Source: Alphaproteobacteria bacterium (GTDB taxonomy: Bacteria; Pseudomonadota; Alphaproteobacteria; Micavibrionales; Micavibrionaceae). From it: DNA of 64,000 nucleotides. The translations under genes were made by a program, and so were the position numbers. Positions 43,851 through 53,427 of the stretch are shown piece by piece (the stretch's first letter is position 1; the number at the start of each line of letters is the position of its first letter). The notes under the pieces are model-generated. The model had not been told where the DNA came from, did no database searches, and saw nothing but the letters and a program-made list of their open reading frames with translations. The DNA lies in NCBI GenBank assembly GCA_021775995.1, contig JAJFGS010000013.1, positions 124,001-188,000 on the forward strand, given 5' to 3'.

Positions 43851-45590
43851 ATGCAAGCATTTGATAAATTGAATGAATTAAGAAAAATTATGAAACTTCA
43901 AGGGCTTGGTGGTTTTATTGTCCCGAGAACCGATGAATATTTAGGTGAATATGTGCCTGCTTGTGCGGAACGCTTGGCTTGGCTTACGGGATTTACGGGG
44001 TCTGCTGGCACGGCTATTATTTTGGAAAATAAAGCCGTTGTTATGAGTGATGGGCGATATACCATTCAGTTGGCGGCTCAAGTGGATAACAAGTTATACG
44101 ATGTTGCTAACTCTCAAGAGACATCATTGTCGGATTGGTTAAAGAATAATAATTCAAACGAGCTTGTTATTGGATATGATTCAAAACTTCATACAGCCGA
44201 TGAAATTTCAAAAATTGAAGAATCTGGTTTGGTATTAAAAGCTGTTCAAGAAAACTTTATTGATATGATTTGGAAGGATCGTCCATCCGCACCCGTTACG
44301 CCTGTGAAATTGTTTCCTAAAAAATATGCAGGAATATCTGCGCAAGAAAAAATTATAACTATTCAAGATCAGTTAAAAGAAGAAGGGGCAGAAGCAGTTC
44401 TTCTTACAATGTCGGATTCAGTTGCATGGCTGTTAAATATTCGGGGGAATGACATTCCTTTTATTCCTGTGGCATTATCATATGCTGTTGTTTCTGCCCA
44501 AGGAAAAGTTCAATGGTTTATTAATGTTGATAAAATAAGTAATGATATTAGAGATAGTCTAGGCGAGTTTGTTGCGTTTTTTAATGAAGAAGAAATCGAA
44601 GAAAAATTAGGGCAGTATAAGGCTGTTTGGTTAGACGAAAAGCGTACGCCGATTTATTTCAAAAATATTTTGGAGAAAAATAAAATTGATGTTCTTAATA
44701 AGGAAGATCCTTGTCTAATGCCGCGTGCTTGTAAGGTTGAGGTGGAGCAGGCGGCGATGAAGCAAGCCCATATTCGTGATGGTGTGGCACTGGTGAAGTT
44801 TTTAAAATGGTTCGAAGAAGAAGTGCCAAAAGGTCATTTAACAGAGTTGTCTGTTGAAGAAGAGTTAGAGGGTTTTCGAGCGCAAGCAGCTGAGTTTCAA
44901 GAGCCAAGTTTTGCAACGATTGCAGGATATGGTGCAAATGGCGCCATTGTTCATTATCGTGCCACAGAAGAAACGAACAAAACTATCAAGCCAAATAACT
45001 TGTTGCTTCTGGATAGTGGGGCGCAATATGAAGATGGTACAACCGATATCACGCGGACGCTTTTAGTTGCTGATGTAAGTAGGGAGACAAAAGAAAATAA
45101 TACATTAGTCTTGAAAGGTCATATTGAATTGGCGAGTGCTATCTTTAAAAAGGGAACAATTGGTAAAGAGCTTGATGTATTGGCACGAGCAGCGTTGCAA
45201 TCTAAAGGTTTAGATTACGCGCATGGTACAGGTCATGGTGTTGGGTGTTATTTATCTGTTCATGAAGAGTCTGCGGGGATTAGCGCGCGCGGTGAGCGTG
45301 GTGTTGAGGCGGGAATGATTATATCTAATGAGCCTGGATATTATAAAGAAGGTGAATACGGTATTAGAATTGAGAGTTTAGTTCTGGCTAAAGAAGTTGA
45401 TAGTGAGAACTTGTGCTTTGAGACAATAACGCTCGCCCCGATTGATAAAAACCTTATTATTGTAGAAATGTTGGATGATGATGAGAAGGCTTGGTTTAAT
45501 AATTATCATCAAAAAGTTTTTGAAACGTTATTACCTTTGTTAGATGACGAGCATAAAGAGTGGTTGAAAAACGCGACGTCTGAAATATAA
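43851..45590 (+). CDS. Xaa-Pro aminopeptidase (M24B)
   Basis: 579 residues, the three-domain long form (two creatinase-like N-terminal domains, then the pita-bread peptidase from about 310). Metal ligands are visible: Asp in LLLLDSGAQYEDGTTDITRT, His in AHGTGHGVGCYLSVHEES, Glu in ISNEPGYYKEGEYGIRIE. It removes residues in front of proline in the cytoplasm. Start is an ATG with a weak GTGAG upstream. Confidence 0.93.
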   Translation: MQAFDKLNELRKIMKLQGLGGFIVPRTDEYLGEYVPACAERLAWLTGFTGSAGTAIILENKAVVMSDGRYTIQLAAQVDNKLYDVANSQETSLSDWLKNNNSNELVIGYDSKLHTADEISKIEESGLVLKAVQENFIDMIWKDRPSAPVTPVKLFPKKYAGISAQEKIITIQDQLKEEGAEAVLLTMSDSVAWLLNIRGNDIPFIPVALSYAVVSAQGKVQWFINVDKISNDIRDSLGEFVAFFNEEEIEEKLGQYKAVWLDEKRTPIYFKNILEKNKIDVLNKEDPCLMPRACKVEVEQAAMKQAHIRDGVALVKFLKWFEEEVPKGHLTELSVEEELEGFRAQAAEFQEPSFATIAGYGANGAIVHYRATEETNKTIKPNNLLLLDSGAQYEDGTTDITRTLLVADVSRETKENNTLVLKGHIELASAIFKKGTIGKELDVLARAALQSKGLDYAHGTGHGVGCYLSVHEESAGISARGERGVEAGMIISNEPGYYKEGEYGIRIESLVLAKEVDSENLCFETITLAPIDKNLIIVEMLDDDEKAWFNNYHQKVFETLLPLLDDEHKEWLKNATSEI

Positions 45591-45593
45591 AAA

Positions 45594-45619
45594 ACCACGG
45601 AGATACAAAGGCACGGAGT
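45594..45619. repeat. class D repeat, copy 2
   Basis: ACCACGGAGATACAAAGGCACGGAG directly after the peptidase gene, about 14 nt before a class B repeat. The same D-then-B order recurs at 58593-58700. Confidence 0.75.
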
Positions 45620-45632
45620 CATTATATCAGTA

Positions 45633-45698
45633 TTGGCATCCCAAACTTGATTTGGGATCCAGTTTGGTTTTACTGGATCCTGACTTTCGTCAGGATGC
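45633..45698. repeat. class B palindromic repeat, copy 1
   Basis: GGCATCCCAAACTTGATTTGGGATCCAG to CTGGATCCTGACTTTCGTCAGGATGC. Arms GGATCCAG/CTGGATCC, inner TCCCAAA/TTTGGGA and CCTGAC/GTCAGG give a cruciform-like element. Near-identical ends occur at 58630-58700. Confidence 0.85.
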
Positions 45699-45723
45699 TG
45701 GTGGAGAAAGTCAGGTAATAAAA

Positions 45724-45749
45724 AACCGCCATGAAAAATGATGGCGGTT
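45724..45749 (-). terminator. rpsU terminator
   Basis: AACCGCCAT (45724-45732) and ATGGCGGTT (45741-45749) with an 8-nt loop and a T run on the minus strand. Confidence 0.85.
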
Positions 45750-45810
45750 AATTTTAGGTTAGGTGATTTATTAAAAATAAAATCGGTAAGCTTAGAGTTT
45801 AATAGCTAAA

Positions 45811-46011
45811 TTATCTTTCGCTATTTTTCTTGCGTGCTGCTTTGCGTGAACGCCGAATATTTTCTTGTTTTTCGCGTTTACGTTTAGTCGTCGGCTTTTC
45901 GAAGTCGCGACGTTCTTTCATTTCGCGGAAAATACCTTCACGTTGCATCTTTTTCTTAAGCACTCTGAGCGCTTGATCCACGTTATTGTCACGTACGGAT
46001 ACAGTTACCAA
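45811..46011 (-). CDS. rpsU: 30S ribosomal protein S21
   Basis: 66 residues, highly basic. [37 protein letters not shown] is the standard bS21 pattern (residues 4-40), followed by a Lys/Arg-rich tail. It takes part in translation initiation on the 30S subunit. Own terminator; divergent from ggt. Confidence 0.95.
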   Translation of the reverse strand: MVTVSVRDNNVDQALRVLKKKMQREGIFREMKERRDFEKPTTKRKREKQENIRRSRKAARKKNSER

Positions 46012-46127
46012 TTAAAATCACCGCCTTTCGTTTGGCTTATAGGTTGTTTTTCGTTATAAATAACCTGCCTTTGGTACTCATTTGAGGCCAAATGTGCAAG
46101 TAAAAATAAGGAATTAAGGTTAATTAT

Positions 46128-47867
46128 ATGCTTATTCGGCTGTTTGTGGCAATTTTGCTGGCTTTTGCCAGTGTGGACGCTTTGGCGCAAGACAGGCCAA
46201 ATGCCCCCGAAATTGCGACAAAAACGAGTAAAGTCCAGACGGCGATGGGGTCTAAATTCATGGTTGTCACGGCGCACCCTGATGCGACAAAAGCGGCTTA
46301 TGATATTTTGAATAAAGGCGGAACAGCGGCCGATGCCGCCATTGCAGCGCAAATGGTTTTGGGATTGGTCGAACCGCAAAGCTCCGGCATTGGTGGTGGT
46401 GCGTTTATTGTTTATTATGATGCGGTACAAGGAAAGCTGTTTAGCATTGATGGTCGGGAAACGACGCCTATTGTTGCGAGCCCGTATTTGTTTACTAAAG
46501 ATGATGGCAAAGCGATGGGGTTTTATGATGCGGCGAATGGTGGGCGGTCTGTTGGTACACCGGGTTTGCTTCGCGCCTTGGAAAAACTACATGGCTGGCA
46601 GGGTAAAGCACCGTGGCGTGATTTATTTCAACCTGCCATTAAACTAGCTGAAAAAGGTTTTACGGTTAGTCACCGGTTACAAAAATCTTTACAAAAAGAA
46701 GCAAGTCGTTTTGAAGCAGATACGCAAGCCAAAATATATTTTTTCCCTGATACAACGCGTTCGATAGAGGGGGGGGCGAGAAAAGTAAATCAAGATTATG
46801 CGGCAACGTTAAATCATATTGCTGATAATGGTGCGGCAAGTTTTTATAATGGCCCGTTGGCCCTTAACTTGGTGGAAAAGGTGCGTAAGAATAAAAAGGT
46901 TGGGATGCTGTCAATTGAGGATATGACGGAATATCAAGCCAAAGAGCGTATGCCTGTTTGTGGTGGTTATCGTGGGTATAAGATTTGTTCGATGGGGCAA
47001 CCTTCTAGCGGTGCGCTGACTTTGCTGAATACGCTGGGTATATTAGAGCATTTTGATTTGCGCAGCATGGGAAAAGATAACTTGCAGAGCTGGCATATTA
47101 TTGCAGAGGCAAGTCGTTTGGCCTTTGCTGATCGCAATTATTATATGGCGGATCCTGACTTTGTAAAAACGCCAGATACGCTTTTGCTTGACCCTTTATA
47201 TTTGAAGTCTCGTGCGGCACTTATTCAGCATAAAAGCCCAATGCAAGATGTTCGTCATGGTGTGCCAGCGGGATGGGTGGCTTCAATTTCGCAAGCGCAA
47301 GATGCAAGTGTTAAACCGCCTGGTACAACCCATATGAGTATTGTTGATGGCTATGGAAATATTTTATCCATGACATCTTCGATTGAAAATGCATTTGGTA
47401 GCCGTATCATGGTTGATGGATATTTATTGAATAACCAACTGACGGATTTTGCGTTTGTACCCAATGATAAAAACGGGAATCCAAAGGCCAACCGTGTCGA
47501 AGGAGGGAAGCGTCCGCGCTCCTCCATGTCACCAACGATTATTTTTGACCCAGAAAATAAACCTTTCATGGTGATTGGTTCGGCAGGCGGTAGTCGTATT
47601 ATCGGTTTTGTCTTGCAACGCATTATTAGTGTGATTGATTGGGACATGGATATTGCGCAAGCCTTGGCCGCACCGCATATTGTGCATCGAGGAAAGAAAT
47701 TGGAGCTGGAAAGTTCTGGTGTGGATATGGCCGAACCCTTGAAAGATTTTGGTCACCCTGTTTTGGTGGGTGAGATGAATAGTGGTTTGACGGCCATTCA
47801 TTTTAAAAATGGTCAGATGACTGGCGCCGCCGACCCCCGCCGTGATGGAACGGCGATGGGGAGGTAA
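46128..47867 (+). CDS. ggt: gamma-glutamyltranspeptidase
   Basis: 579 residues. Signal peptide (about 1-20, ending DALAQ), so periplasmic. Ntn-hydrolase made as a precursor that cleaves itself before the Thr in PPGTTHMSIVDGYGN; the small subunit carries RPRSSMSPTIIF and GSAGGSRIIG. It transfers or hydrolyses the gamma-glutamyl group of glutathione. Length and both subunits are complete. Confidence 0.95.
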   Translation: MLIRLFVAILLAFASVDALAQDRPNAPEIATKTSKVQTAMGSKFMVVTAHPDATKAAYDILNKGGTAADAAIAAQMVLGLVEPQSSGIGGGAFIVYYDAVQGKLFSIDGRETTPIVASPYLFTKDDGKAMGFYDAANGGRSVGTPGLLRALEKLHGWQGKAPWRDLFQPAIKLAEKGFTVSHRLQKSLQKEASRFEADTQAKIYFFPDTTRSIEGGARKVNQDYAATLNHIADNGAASFYNGPLALNLVEKVRKNKKVGMLSIEDMTEYQAKERMPVCGGYRGYKICSMGQPSSGALTLLNTLGILEHFDLRSMGKDNLQSWHIIAEASRLAFADRNYYMADPDFVKTPDTLLLDPLYLKSRAALIQHKSPMQDVRHGVPAGWVASISQAQDASVKPPGTTHMSIVDGYGNILSMTSSIENAFGSRIMVDGYLLNNQLTDFAFVPNDKNGNPKANRVEGGKRPRSSMSPTIIFDPENKPFMVIGSAGGSRIIGFVLQRIISVIDWDMDIAQALAAPHIVHRGKKLELESSGVDMAEPLKDFGHPVLVGEMNSGLTAIHFKNGQMTGAADPRRDGTAMGR

Positions 47868-47991
47868 AACCGTTATTTATGAAAATAAAATACCGTTATA
47901 TTGTCAGAATCCGTTAATTGTGAGATAATCGGCGGCTTGAGAGTATTCACTTTCGTTCAGAAATAAATTTCAACAACAAACAGGGTCTAAA

Positions 47992-48717
47992 ATGAAAAAA
48001 GAAATAGCAGAATTTATTGGTACGTTTACGCTTGTCCTTTTGGGTTGTGGTGCAGCCACGATTGCGGGGGCTGATGTTGTCGGCGTTTTAGGAATTTCCT
48101 TTGCTTTCGGTTTAGCATTGATTGCCATGGCGTATGCCATAGGGGGAGTTTCCGGTTGTCACATTAATCCTGCCGTCAGTTTTGGCGCATGGATTGCAGG
48201 ACGCATGTCCTTTATTGATTTCATTCGCTACGTTGTGGCGCAATGTCTTGGCGGTATTGCTGGTGCGTTTGTACTTTTGACAATTTTAAAAGGACAGATG
48301 GCAGGGTTTGATCTTGCCGCTTCCGGTTTGGGTCAAAATGGATGGGGCGAAGGATATCTGGGTGAGTACACACAAGATGCCGCTCTTTTATTTGAGTTTG
48401 TCGCAACCTTCATTTTTGTGACCGTTATTTTAGGCGCAACCGAAGAGGGATGTTGTCATTCAGCCATGGCTGGTTTGGCCATTGGTTTAACATTAGTTGT
48501 CATCCATATTGTGGGTATTCAAATCACAGGTGTTTCCGTGAATCCGGCAAGAAGTCTTGGACCAGCCGTTTTTGTCGGTGATCAGGCGATGAATCAATTA
48601 TGGCTCTTTATTGTCGCGCCGATGGGTGGTGCAGCCTTAGCAGCTGTCAGACATCGTTACTGTCCGTGCAGCGGTACATCAGCCTGTTGCGGCGGTGGTT
48701 GTAAGAGTAAAAAATAA
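47992..48717 (+). CDS. aqpZ: aquaporin Z-like water channel with Cys-rich tail
   Basis: 241 residues, six spans and both NPA motifs (GCHINPAVS, NPA at 59-61; GVSVNPARSLGP near 183). A His in the fifth span (VVIHIVGI) is the water-specific filter residue of AqpZ. The C-terminal 19 residues after the last span contain five cysteines (YCPCSGTSACCGGGC), absent from typical AqpZ, and could bind metal or form a redox switch. A terminator follows. Confidence 0.93.
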   Translation: MKKEIAEFIGTFTLVLLGCGAATIAGADVVGVLGISFAFGLALIAMAYAIGGVSGCHINPAVSFGAWIAGRMSFIDFIRYVVAQCLGGIAGAFVLLTILKGQMAGFDLAASGLGQNGWGEGYLGEYTQDAALLFEFVATFIFVTVILGATEEGCCHSAMAGLAIGLTLVVIHIVGIQITGVSVNPARSLGPAVFVGDQAMNQLWLFIVAPMGGAALAAVRHRYCPCSGTSACCGGGCKSKK

Positions 48718-48744
48718 TTTTATTATTATATAATAATTAAGAAG

Positions 48745-48770
48745 AGCGGCCTTTTTAGGCCGCTTTTTTT
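48745..48770 (+). terminator. aquaporin terminator
   Basis: Perfect 8-bp stem AGCGGCCT/AGGCCGCT, loop TTTT, then a T run. It overlaps the last codons of the convergent yejF gene. Confidence 0.92.
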
Positions 48771-50389
48771 GCTTTTAAATTCAGCGCAGCTTCGAGAAGC
48801 GTTTGTGTGTAAGTTTCTTTGGGGTTCTTGAAAATCTCTTCGGCTTTACCGCTTTCAACAACTTTACCATTTTTCATGACAACCAAATCGTGCGCCATGG
48901 CGCGGATAACCCGCAGATCATGGCTGATGAACAGATAAGCAAGGTCATGCTTTTCCTGAAGTTCACGAAGTAAATCGATAATTTCAACTTGGACGGAAAC
49001 ATCAAGCGCAGAAGTTGGCTCATCAAGCACAACAAATTTTGGCTGTAGTACCATGGCCCGTGCAATCGCAACACGTTGACGTTGCCCGCCAGAAAATTCA
49101 TGCGGGTAACGGTGACGGGTTGTCGGATCAAGGTGAACATCTTCAAGTGCCTTGACCACGCGCTTATCACGCCCTTCAGTATCTAGGTCAGGGTGGTGAA
49201 CTTTTAACCCTTCGCCAATAATATCGGCGATGCTCATTCGTGGAGATAGAGCAGAGAAGGGGTCTTGAAACACAATTTGTAAATCAGAACGAAGGGGCGT
49301 CATCTGTTTACGGTTGAAGGTTGAGATATCATTTCCTTCATAGTCAATTTTACCCTGACCATTAAGTAGGCGAATAAGCGCATAACCAAGGGTGGACTTG
49401 CCCGAGCCACTTTCGCCGACAACGCCAACAGTGTGCCCTGCTTTTATTTCGACATCAATACCATCAACAGCTTTCACCCAGTCGGTGACTTTACCAAAGA
49501 AAGTTTTCTTGGTTGGGAAGTGAACTTTGATATTTGTACCATGAATAATTGAGGCAGAGTTTTTCTTTGGTGATTTGGCAGTACCTTTGGGGATAGAGCC
49601 AAGAAGTTTTTTGGAATAATCATGGGTTGGGTTTTTGAAAATAGATTTTGCATGACCGCTTTCAAGAATTTCACCATGTTTCATGATGCAAACATCATCG
49701 GCAAATTTTTCAACGATGGAGAGATCATGGGTAATGAGCAGCATTGCCATTTTTAATTTTGTCTGCAGATCTTCGAGGAGTTCAAGAATTTCAGCTTGAA
49801 CGGTGACATCGAGCGCAGTTGTAGGCTCGTCAGCAATCAGAAGCTCAGGATCATTCGCCAGTGCCATTGCAATCATCACACGTTGGCGTTGCCCACCTGA
49901 AAGCTCATGTGGATAGGCATTGAGGCGTTGCTTCATCATTGGTAGTTGCACCATATCAAGGAGTTCATAGACGCGATTGCGTGCTTCATCCTCACTCATC
50001 TTTTGATGTAGGCGTAAAATTTCACCAATCTGGCGTTCAATGGAATGAAGAGGATTGAGCGCGGTCATTGGTTCTTGAAATATCATGCCAATTTGTGACC
50101 CTCGAATATGGCGCATGAAATTATCTTTTTTACCAACCAGTTCTTCATTGTTAAATTTTATACTGGAGTCTGATGAATGTGATGCGAGCGGATAGGGGAG
50201 AAGCTGCATGATAGAAAGGGCAGTAACCGATTTACCTGATCCGCTTTCACCGACCAGAGCCATTGTCTTACCCGTCTCAATATTAAAGGAAATATTTTTA
50301 ACGGCGTGAAAAACACGTTCAGGTGTTTTAAAATCTACGGAAAGATTTTTAACGTCTAATAGTAGTTCTGGTTTATTATCCTGTAACAT
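48755..50389 (-). CDS. yejF: peptide ABC transporter, fused double ATPase
   Basis: 544 residues with two ABC domains in tandem, each with GESGSGKS Walker A, LSGGQRQR or FSGGQRQR signature, and [12 protein letters not shown] or [11 protein letters not shown] Walker B. Fused NBDs are typical of the YejF subunit of the YejABEF importer for oligopeptides (and microcin C in E. coli). It powers the YejB-YejE channel encoded about 5-8 kb away. The gene starts inside the argH remnant. Confidence 0.92.
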   Translation of the reverse strand: MLQDNKPELLLDVKNLSVDFKTPERVFHAVKNISFNIETGKTMALVGESGSGKSVTALSIMQLLPYPLASHSSDSSIKFNNEELVGKKDNFMRHIRGSQIGMIFQEPMTALNPLHSIERQIGEILRLHQKMSEDEARNRVYELLDMVQLPMMKQRLNAYPHELSGGQRQRVMIAMALANDPELLIADEPTTALDVTVQAEILELLEDLQTKLKMAMLLITHDLSIVEKFADDVCIMKHGEILESGHAKSIFKNPTHDYSKKLLGSIPKGTAKSPKKNSASIIHGTNIKVHFPTKKTFFGKVTDWVKAVDGIDVEIKAGHTVGVVGESGSGKSTLGYALIRLLNGQGKIDYEGNDISTFNRKQMTPLRSDLQIVFQDPFSALSPRMSIADIIGEGLKVHHPDLDTEGRDKRVVKALEDVHLDPTTRHRYPHEFSGGQRQRVAIARAMVLQPKFVVLDEPTSALDVSVQVEIIDLLRELQEKHDLAYLFISHDLRVIRAMAHDLVVMKNGKVVESGKAEEIFKNPKETYTQTLLEAALNLKAKKAA

Positions 50390-50631
50390 TCCGCAATTTT
50401 AGAGCATTTTCAACAGACAAAACATTGAAAATGTCGTCTGTGATACGCTCATCCACGGATTTTATGTCTTTAAGCGAGAGTTCATCCAAGCGGCAGGCTT
50501 TAGACCCCTGCAATATTTTGAGCATAAAGGCACTTATCAATATCTATAGAGGCATTGATTTGGGTCATGATATTAGACGGTTTTTCGTCAAACCGCTCGC
50601 CCCATATTTTGTTGCTGTTTTCTTTAGTCAT
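50376..50631 (-). pseudogene. argH: argininosuccinate lyase remnant
   Basis: Two pieces of ArgH in different frames. An ATG at 50631 opens a frame of 43 residues ([12 protein letters not shown], then [18 protein letters not shown]), the ArgH N-terminus, ending in TAA at 50500-50502. In the next frame the C-terminal pattern follows at once: CRLDELSLKDIKSVDERITD and DIFNVLSVENA. The roughly 350 residues between are gone, including the active site. The final frame runs into yejF and stops at 50376. The ATG overlaps the TGA of the upstream membrane-protein gene. The product cannot function. Confidence 0.85.
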
Positions 50632-51188
50632 TTTGTTTTCTTACATATTTGTTTTTCAATTTCATCTTGTTCATCGTGCTTAACAACATACTTTATATAA
50701 AAGTTATCAGGTAAGTTTTTATCTTTATGGCCTAAGTAATTCCTAATATTTGCAAAAAGAGAATTAATTTGAGTAAATACTATAGAAGTATCTTGGGTGG
50801 AGCCAATCTCAGAAAAAGATTTTAAAGTTTCTGGGCTTGCCCAAATAAAAAATTCTTTTTTTACTTCAAACAGCTTGGTTAAAAACTCTTTTGATTCAAT
50901 ATCGACTTTTTCGCCTTTTTTTATTTTTAAAAATATATCATCAAAATACAAATCAATAAATTTTTTATAGGCGTTAGCTTTTGTTTCAAATAACCTGTTT
51001 TCTGCTTCCCTCTTTTTAGATTTATACTGAGCATAAATAGCTATCCCCATAGCAATTGAACCTGACATTATAGCGGCTTTAATATTATCTGAGCTGTCTA
51101 AAAAGATATTTATAAAATAAACAAAAATAATTCCTGAAAATATTATTATAGTCACCCCAATAGCAGTCATTTTATTCTTGTCAGTCAT
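50628..51188 (-). CDS. two-span membrane protein between arg remnants
   Basis: 186 residues. Two N-terminal hydrophobic spans (about 8-29 and 36-53), a basic junction ([11 protein letters not shown]) and a helical cytoplasmic region. The family is not recognised; the layout resembles the 205-residue protein at 31620. Its start sits in a TAATG stop-start overlap and its stop in an ATGA overlap with the argH remnant. It is therefore wedged seamlessly between the argF and argH stubs. Confidence 0.6.
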   Translation of the reverse strand: MTDKNKMTAIGVTIIIFSGIIFVYFINIFLDSSDNIKAAIMSGSIAMGIAIYAQYKSKKREAENRLFETKANAYKKFIDLYFDDIFLKIKKGEKVDIESKEFLTKLFEVKKEFFIWASPETLKSFSEIGSTQDTSIVFTQINSLFANIRNYLGHKDKNLPDNFYIKYVVKHDEQDEIEKQICKKTK

Positions 51189-51308
51189 TAAGCACTAGCT
51201 CCTGTTTGTTGTAAAAGTTTTGTCATTAAACACTTACTCCTGTTTCGGCGAGGCAATAGGCAAGGATGGCTTTTTGCACGTGAAGGCGACTTTATTACGT
51301 TTGATCAT
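51189..51308 (-). pseudogene. argF: ornithine carbamoyltransferase remnant plus leader duplication
   Basis: An ATG at 51306-51308 overlaps the argD stop (ATGA), the usual argD-argF coupling, but the frame dies after 24 codons. Another frame then encodes RLHVQKAILAYCLAETGVSV with a TAA at 51226-51228, the typical ArgF C-terminus. Nearly all of the enzyme is deleted. Next, a TAATG starts a 12-codon mini-frame whose end repeats the AACAGGAG-AGTG-TTAATGAC pattern of the ArgF end, leading straight into the 186-residue gene. Confidence 0.8.
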
Positions 51309-52552
51309 GACGTATATTCGGTTAGTTTACTTTCATCCTTTAAAACAGTACCAAGTTTTTCTACAGCTTCATCAATTTCAGCATCGCTGATATTGAGAGG
51401 AGGTGTTAAGCGTAGTGTATTTTTACCCGCTTGCGTAGCGACCATTCCGTTTTTTAGAAGTTCGTTTAATATAGTTTTTATTTCAAATTTTGTATCGACC
51501 CCAATCATAAGGCCTTCGCCTTTGATGGATGTGATGGCGTTACCTGTTTCGTTATGAAGGGCGTTTAGTTTTTTGATGAAGTAAGCACCAGCTTCCTTAA
51601 CGCGGGCCAAGAATTCTGGTTTCACAATTTCGCTAACCACGTGGTAGACAACATTGGTAGCAAGCGGGTTACCAGCATAGGTGGAGCCATGATCCCCAGC
51701 CTTGAAAACATCAGATATATAAGATTTTGACATGAAAGCGCCGACAGGGAAGCCGCCGCCTAAGCCTTTAGCAAGGGTAATGATATCAGGTTCATATCCG
51801 AAATGAGAATGGGCAAATAATGTTCCCATACGCCCCATACCAGCTTGGATTTCATCAGAGATAAGAAGGATTTTATTGTCATTACAAAGTTTTTGAAGGC
51901 CTTGGAAGAATTCTTTTGTTCCTGCAGTAAGGCCACCTTCACCTTGAACAGGTTCAACAATAACGGCGCAAATTTTATCTGTGATAAGTTCTTTGACCGA
52001 GTCCAGATTGTTAAATTCGGCAAAGTGAAATCCTGGAAGATAAGGTGCAAACTGTGGCTGGTGTAAGGATTTTTCTGTTGCGCTAACGGCGCCATAAGTG
52101 CGGCCATGAAAAGAATTTCTAAAGACGATGAACTCTTTACAATCTTCGCCTTTATTCTCGTGTGCCCAAGCCCGTGCCAGCTTTAAGGATCCGTCAACGG
52201 CTTCTGCACCAGAATTGGTAAAGAATATTTTTTCTGCAGAGCAATTATTTAGCAATAATTCAGCGGCTTTGACTTTGGGTTTAGTCGCAAAAGATCCCAC
52301 AGACATGGTGAAGCCCTTATCAAGTTGTTCTGTAATGCCCTTCATAAAAGCAGGATGGTTGTGCCCAAGGGAGCACACGGCAATACCAACAGCGCAATCA
52401 AGATATTTATTGCCTTCCATGTCATACACATATGAGCCATCGGCGTGATCGAGAGCGACGCTTTTATGAGGATAAAGCGGCATAAAAATATCATTTGCGC
52501 GCTTTTGATAGTCCAAGCTTTTTGTATTTTCTTTTGTCATGATGGTTTCCAC
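51305..52552 (-). CDS. argD: acetylornithine aminotransferase
   Basis: 415 residues (403 if the second Met, MTKENT, is used; it has the better spacing). PLP enzyme; the Schiff-base lysine is in TLAKGLGGGFPVGA, and the cofactor-binding FFTNSGAEAVDGSLKLAR is complete. It makes N-acetylornithine in arginine synthesis and in many bacteria doubles as the succinyl-DAP aminotransferase of lysine and peptidoglycan synthesis. That second job could explain its survival where argF and argH are lost. Overlaps argB by 16 nt. Confidence 0.93.
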   Translation of the reverse strand: METIMTKENTKSLDYQKRANDIFMPLYPHKSVALDHADGSYVYDMEGNKYLDCAVGIAVCSLGHNHPAFMKGITEQLDKGFTMSVGSFATKPKVKAAELLLNNCSAEKIFFTNSGAEAVDGSLKLARAWAHENKGEDCKEFIVFRNSFHGRTYGAVSATEKSLHQPQFAPYLPGFHFAEFNNLDSVKELITDKICAVIVEPVQGEGGLTAGTKEFFQGLQKLCNDNKILLISDEIQAGMGRMGTLFAHSHFGYEPDIITLAKGLGGGFPVGAFMSKSYISDVFKAGDHGSTYAGNPLATNVVYHVVSEIVKPEFLARVKEAGAYFIKKLNALHNETGNAITSIKGEGLMIGVDTKFEIKTILNELLKNGMVATQAGKNTLRLTPPLNISDAEIDEAVEKLGTVLKDESKLTEYTS

Positions 52553-53421
52553 TTTCCTTTTTCTATTTCCTGAACAATATATTTGGCCTTTTCAGCTTCA
52601 CGGACAATCATGGTGCCTGTCCCTTCCGAGGTGTAAACTTCGTCCCGTAAGGCGTGTTGTTTAAACCCATTTAAAATATGGATGCGTTTAACGCCCATGC
52701 GTACGGCATTGATACAGTTCTCAAGCTTTACCTGCATTCCACCAGTTACAATACCATCTTTGATGAATTTTTCACATTCGCGGGCACTTAAAACAGATTT
52801 TAATTTTCCATCGACCATGACGCCATCAATATCTGTTAGTAAGATTAACTTATCAGCAGATGTTTCGACGGCGAGTTCTATGGCAGCGTTATCGGCGTTA
52901 ATGTTGAGGGCAGTACCTTCTTCATCAAAGGCAAGACAAGGGCATACAGCTAAATTTGTTGAGGAAAAATGATCCCGTACAGCTTTGCCATTAATTTTAT
53001 GAAGGCGGCCATCAAAACGAACAACGCCTTGTTCGGGTATGCGGCGTTTTGCCGTTGCCCAATGGGGTGGGATGGCATTTAAGATGGTGGAAGGCATTTT
53101 TTTCTTCACCATTGTTTCAGAAATTTTAAACCCCAAGTCACCGACCAGTGTTTTTTTAACGATTTTAATATCTTCGCCAGACGTAATGCGGCGGCCTTCA
53201 ATTTTTTTAGGGGTGAGGCCGGCTGCTATCATGGCCTCATCAATAGATTGTCCGCCACCATAGACAAAAAGAATTTTTGTATTGTTGCCTGTAAGTTCTT
53301 TAATGTCATCGACAATAGTTTCGCGGGCAGCTTTGTCTGTTATAATTCTTCCACCAGCTTTGATAATAAAAAACTTGTCTTTAAAAAGTTGAGAATAGAA
53401 TTTTTTGAAGGGATTTATCAT
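52537..53421 (-). CDS. argB: acetylglutamate kinase
   Basis: 294 residues, amino-acid kinase fold. FFIIKAGGRII at the N-terminus, FVYGGGQSIDEAM for substrate, NINADNAAIELAV and LLTDIDGVMVDGK for nucleotide, and GIVTGGMQVKLENC. It phosphorylates N-acetylglutamate. Compared with common ArgB the first glycine loop reads KAGGRI rather than KYGG-, a mild variation. Same operon as argC and argD. Confidence 0.92.
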   Translation of the reverse strand: MINPFKKFYSQLFKDKFFIIKAGGRIITDKAARETIVDDIKELTGNNTKILFVYGGGQSIDEAMIAAGLTPKKIEGRRITSGEDIKIVKKTLVGDLGFKISETMVKKKMPSTILNAIPPHWATAKRRIPEQGVVRFDGRLHKINGKAVRDHFSSTNLAVCPCLAFDEEGTALNINADNAAIELAVETSADKLILLTDIDGVMVDGKLKSVLSARECEKFIKDGIVTGGMQVKLENCINAVRMGVKRIHILNGFKQHALRDEVYTSEGTGTMIVREAEKAKYIVQEIEKGKWKPS

Positions 53422-53427
53422 ATGGTT

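Noticed and set aside
50425-50700. 91-residue plus-strand frame
   Set aside because: It is the antisense of the argH remnant and of the end of the 186-residue gene.
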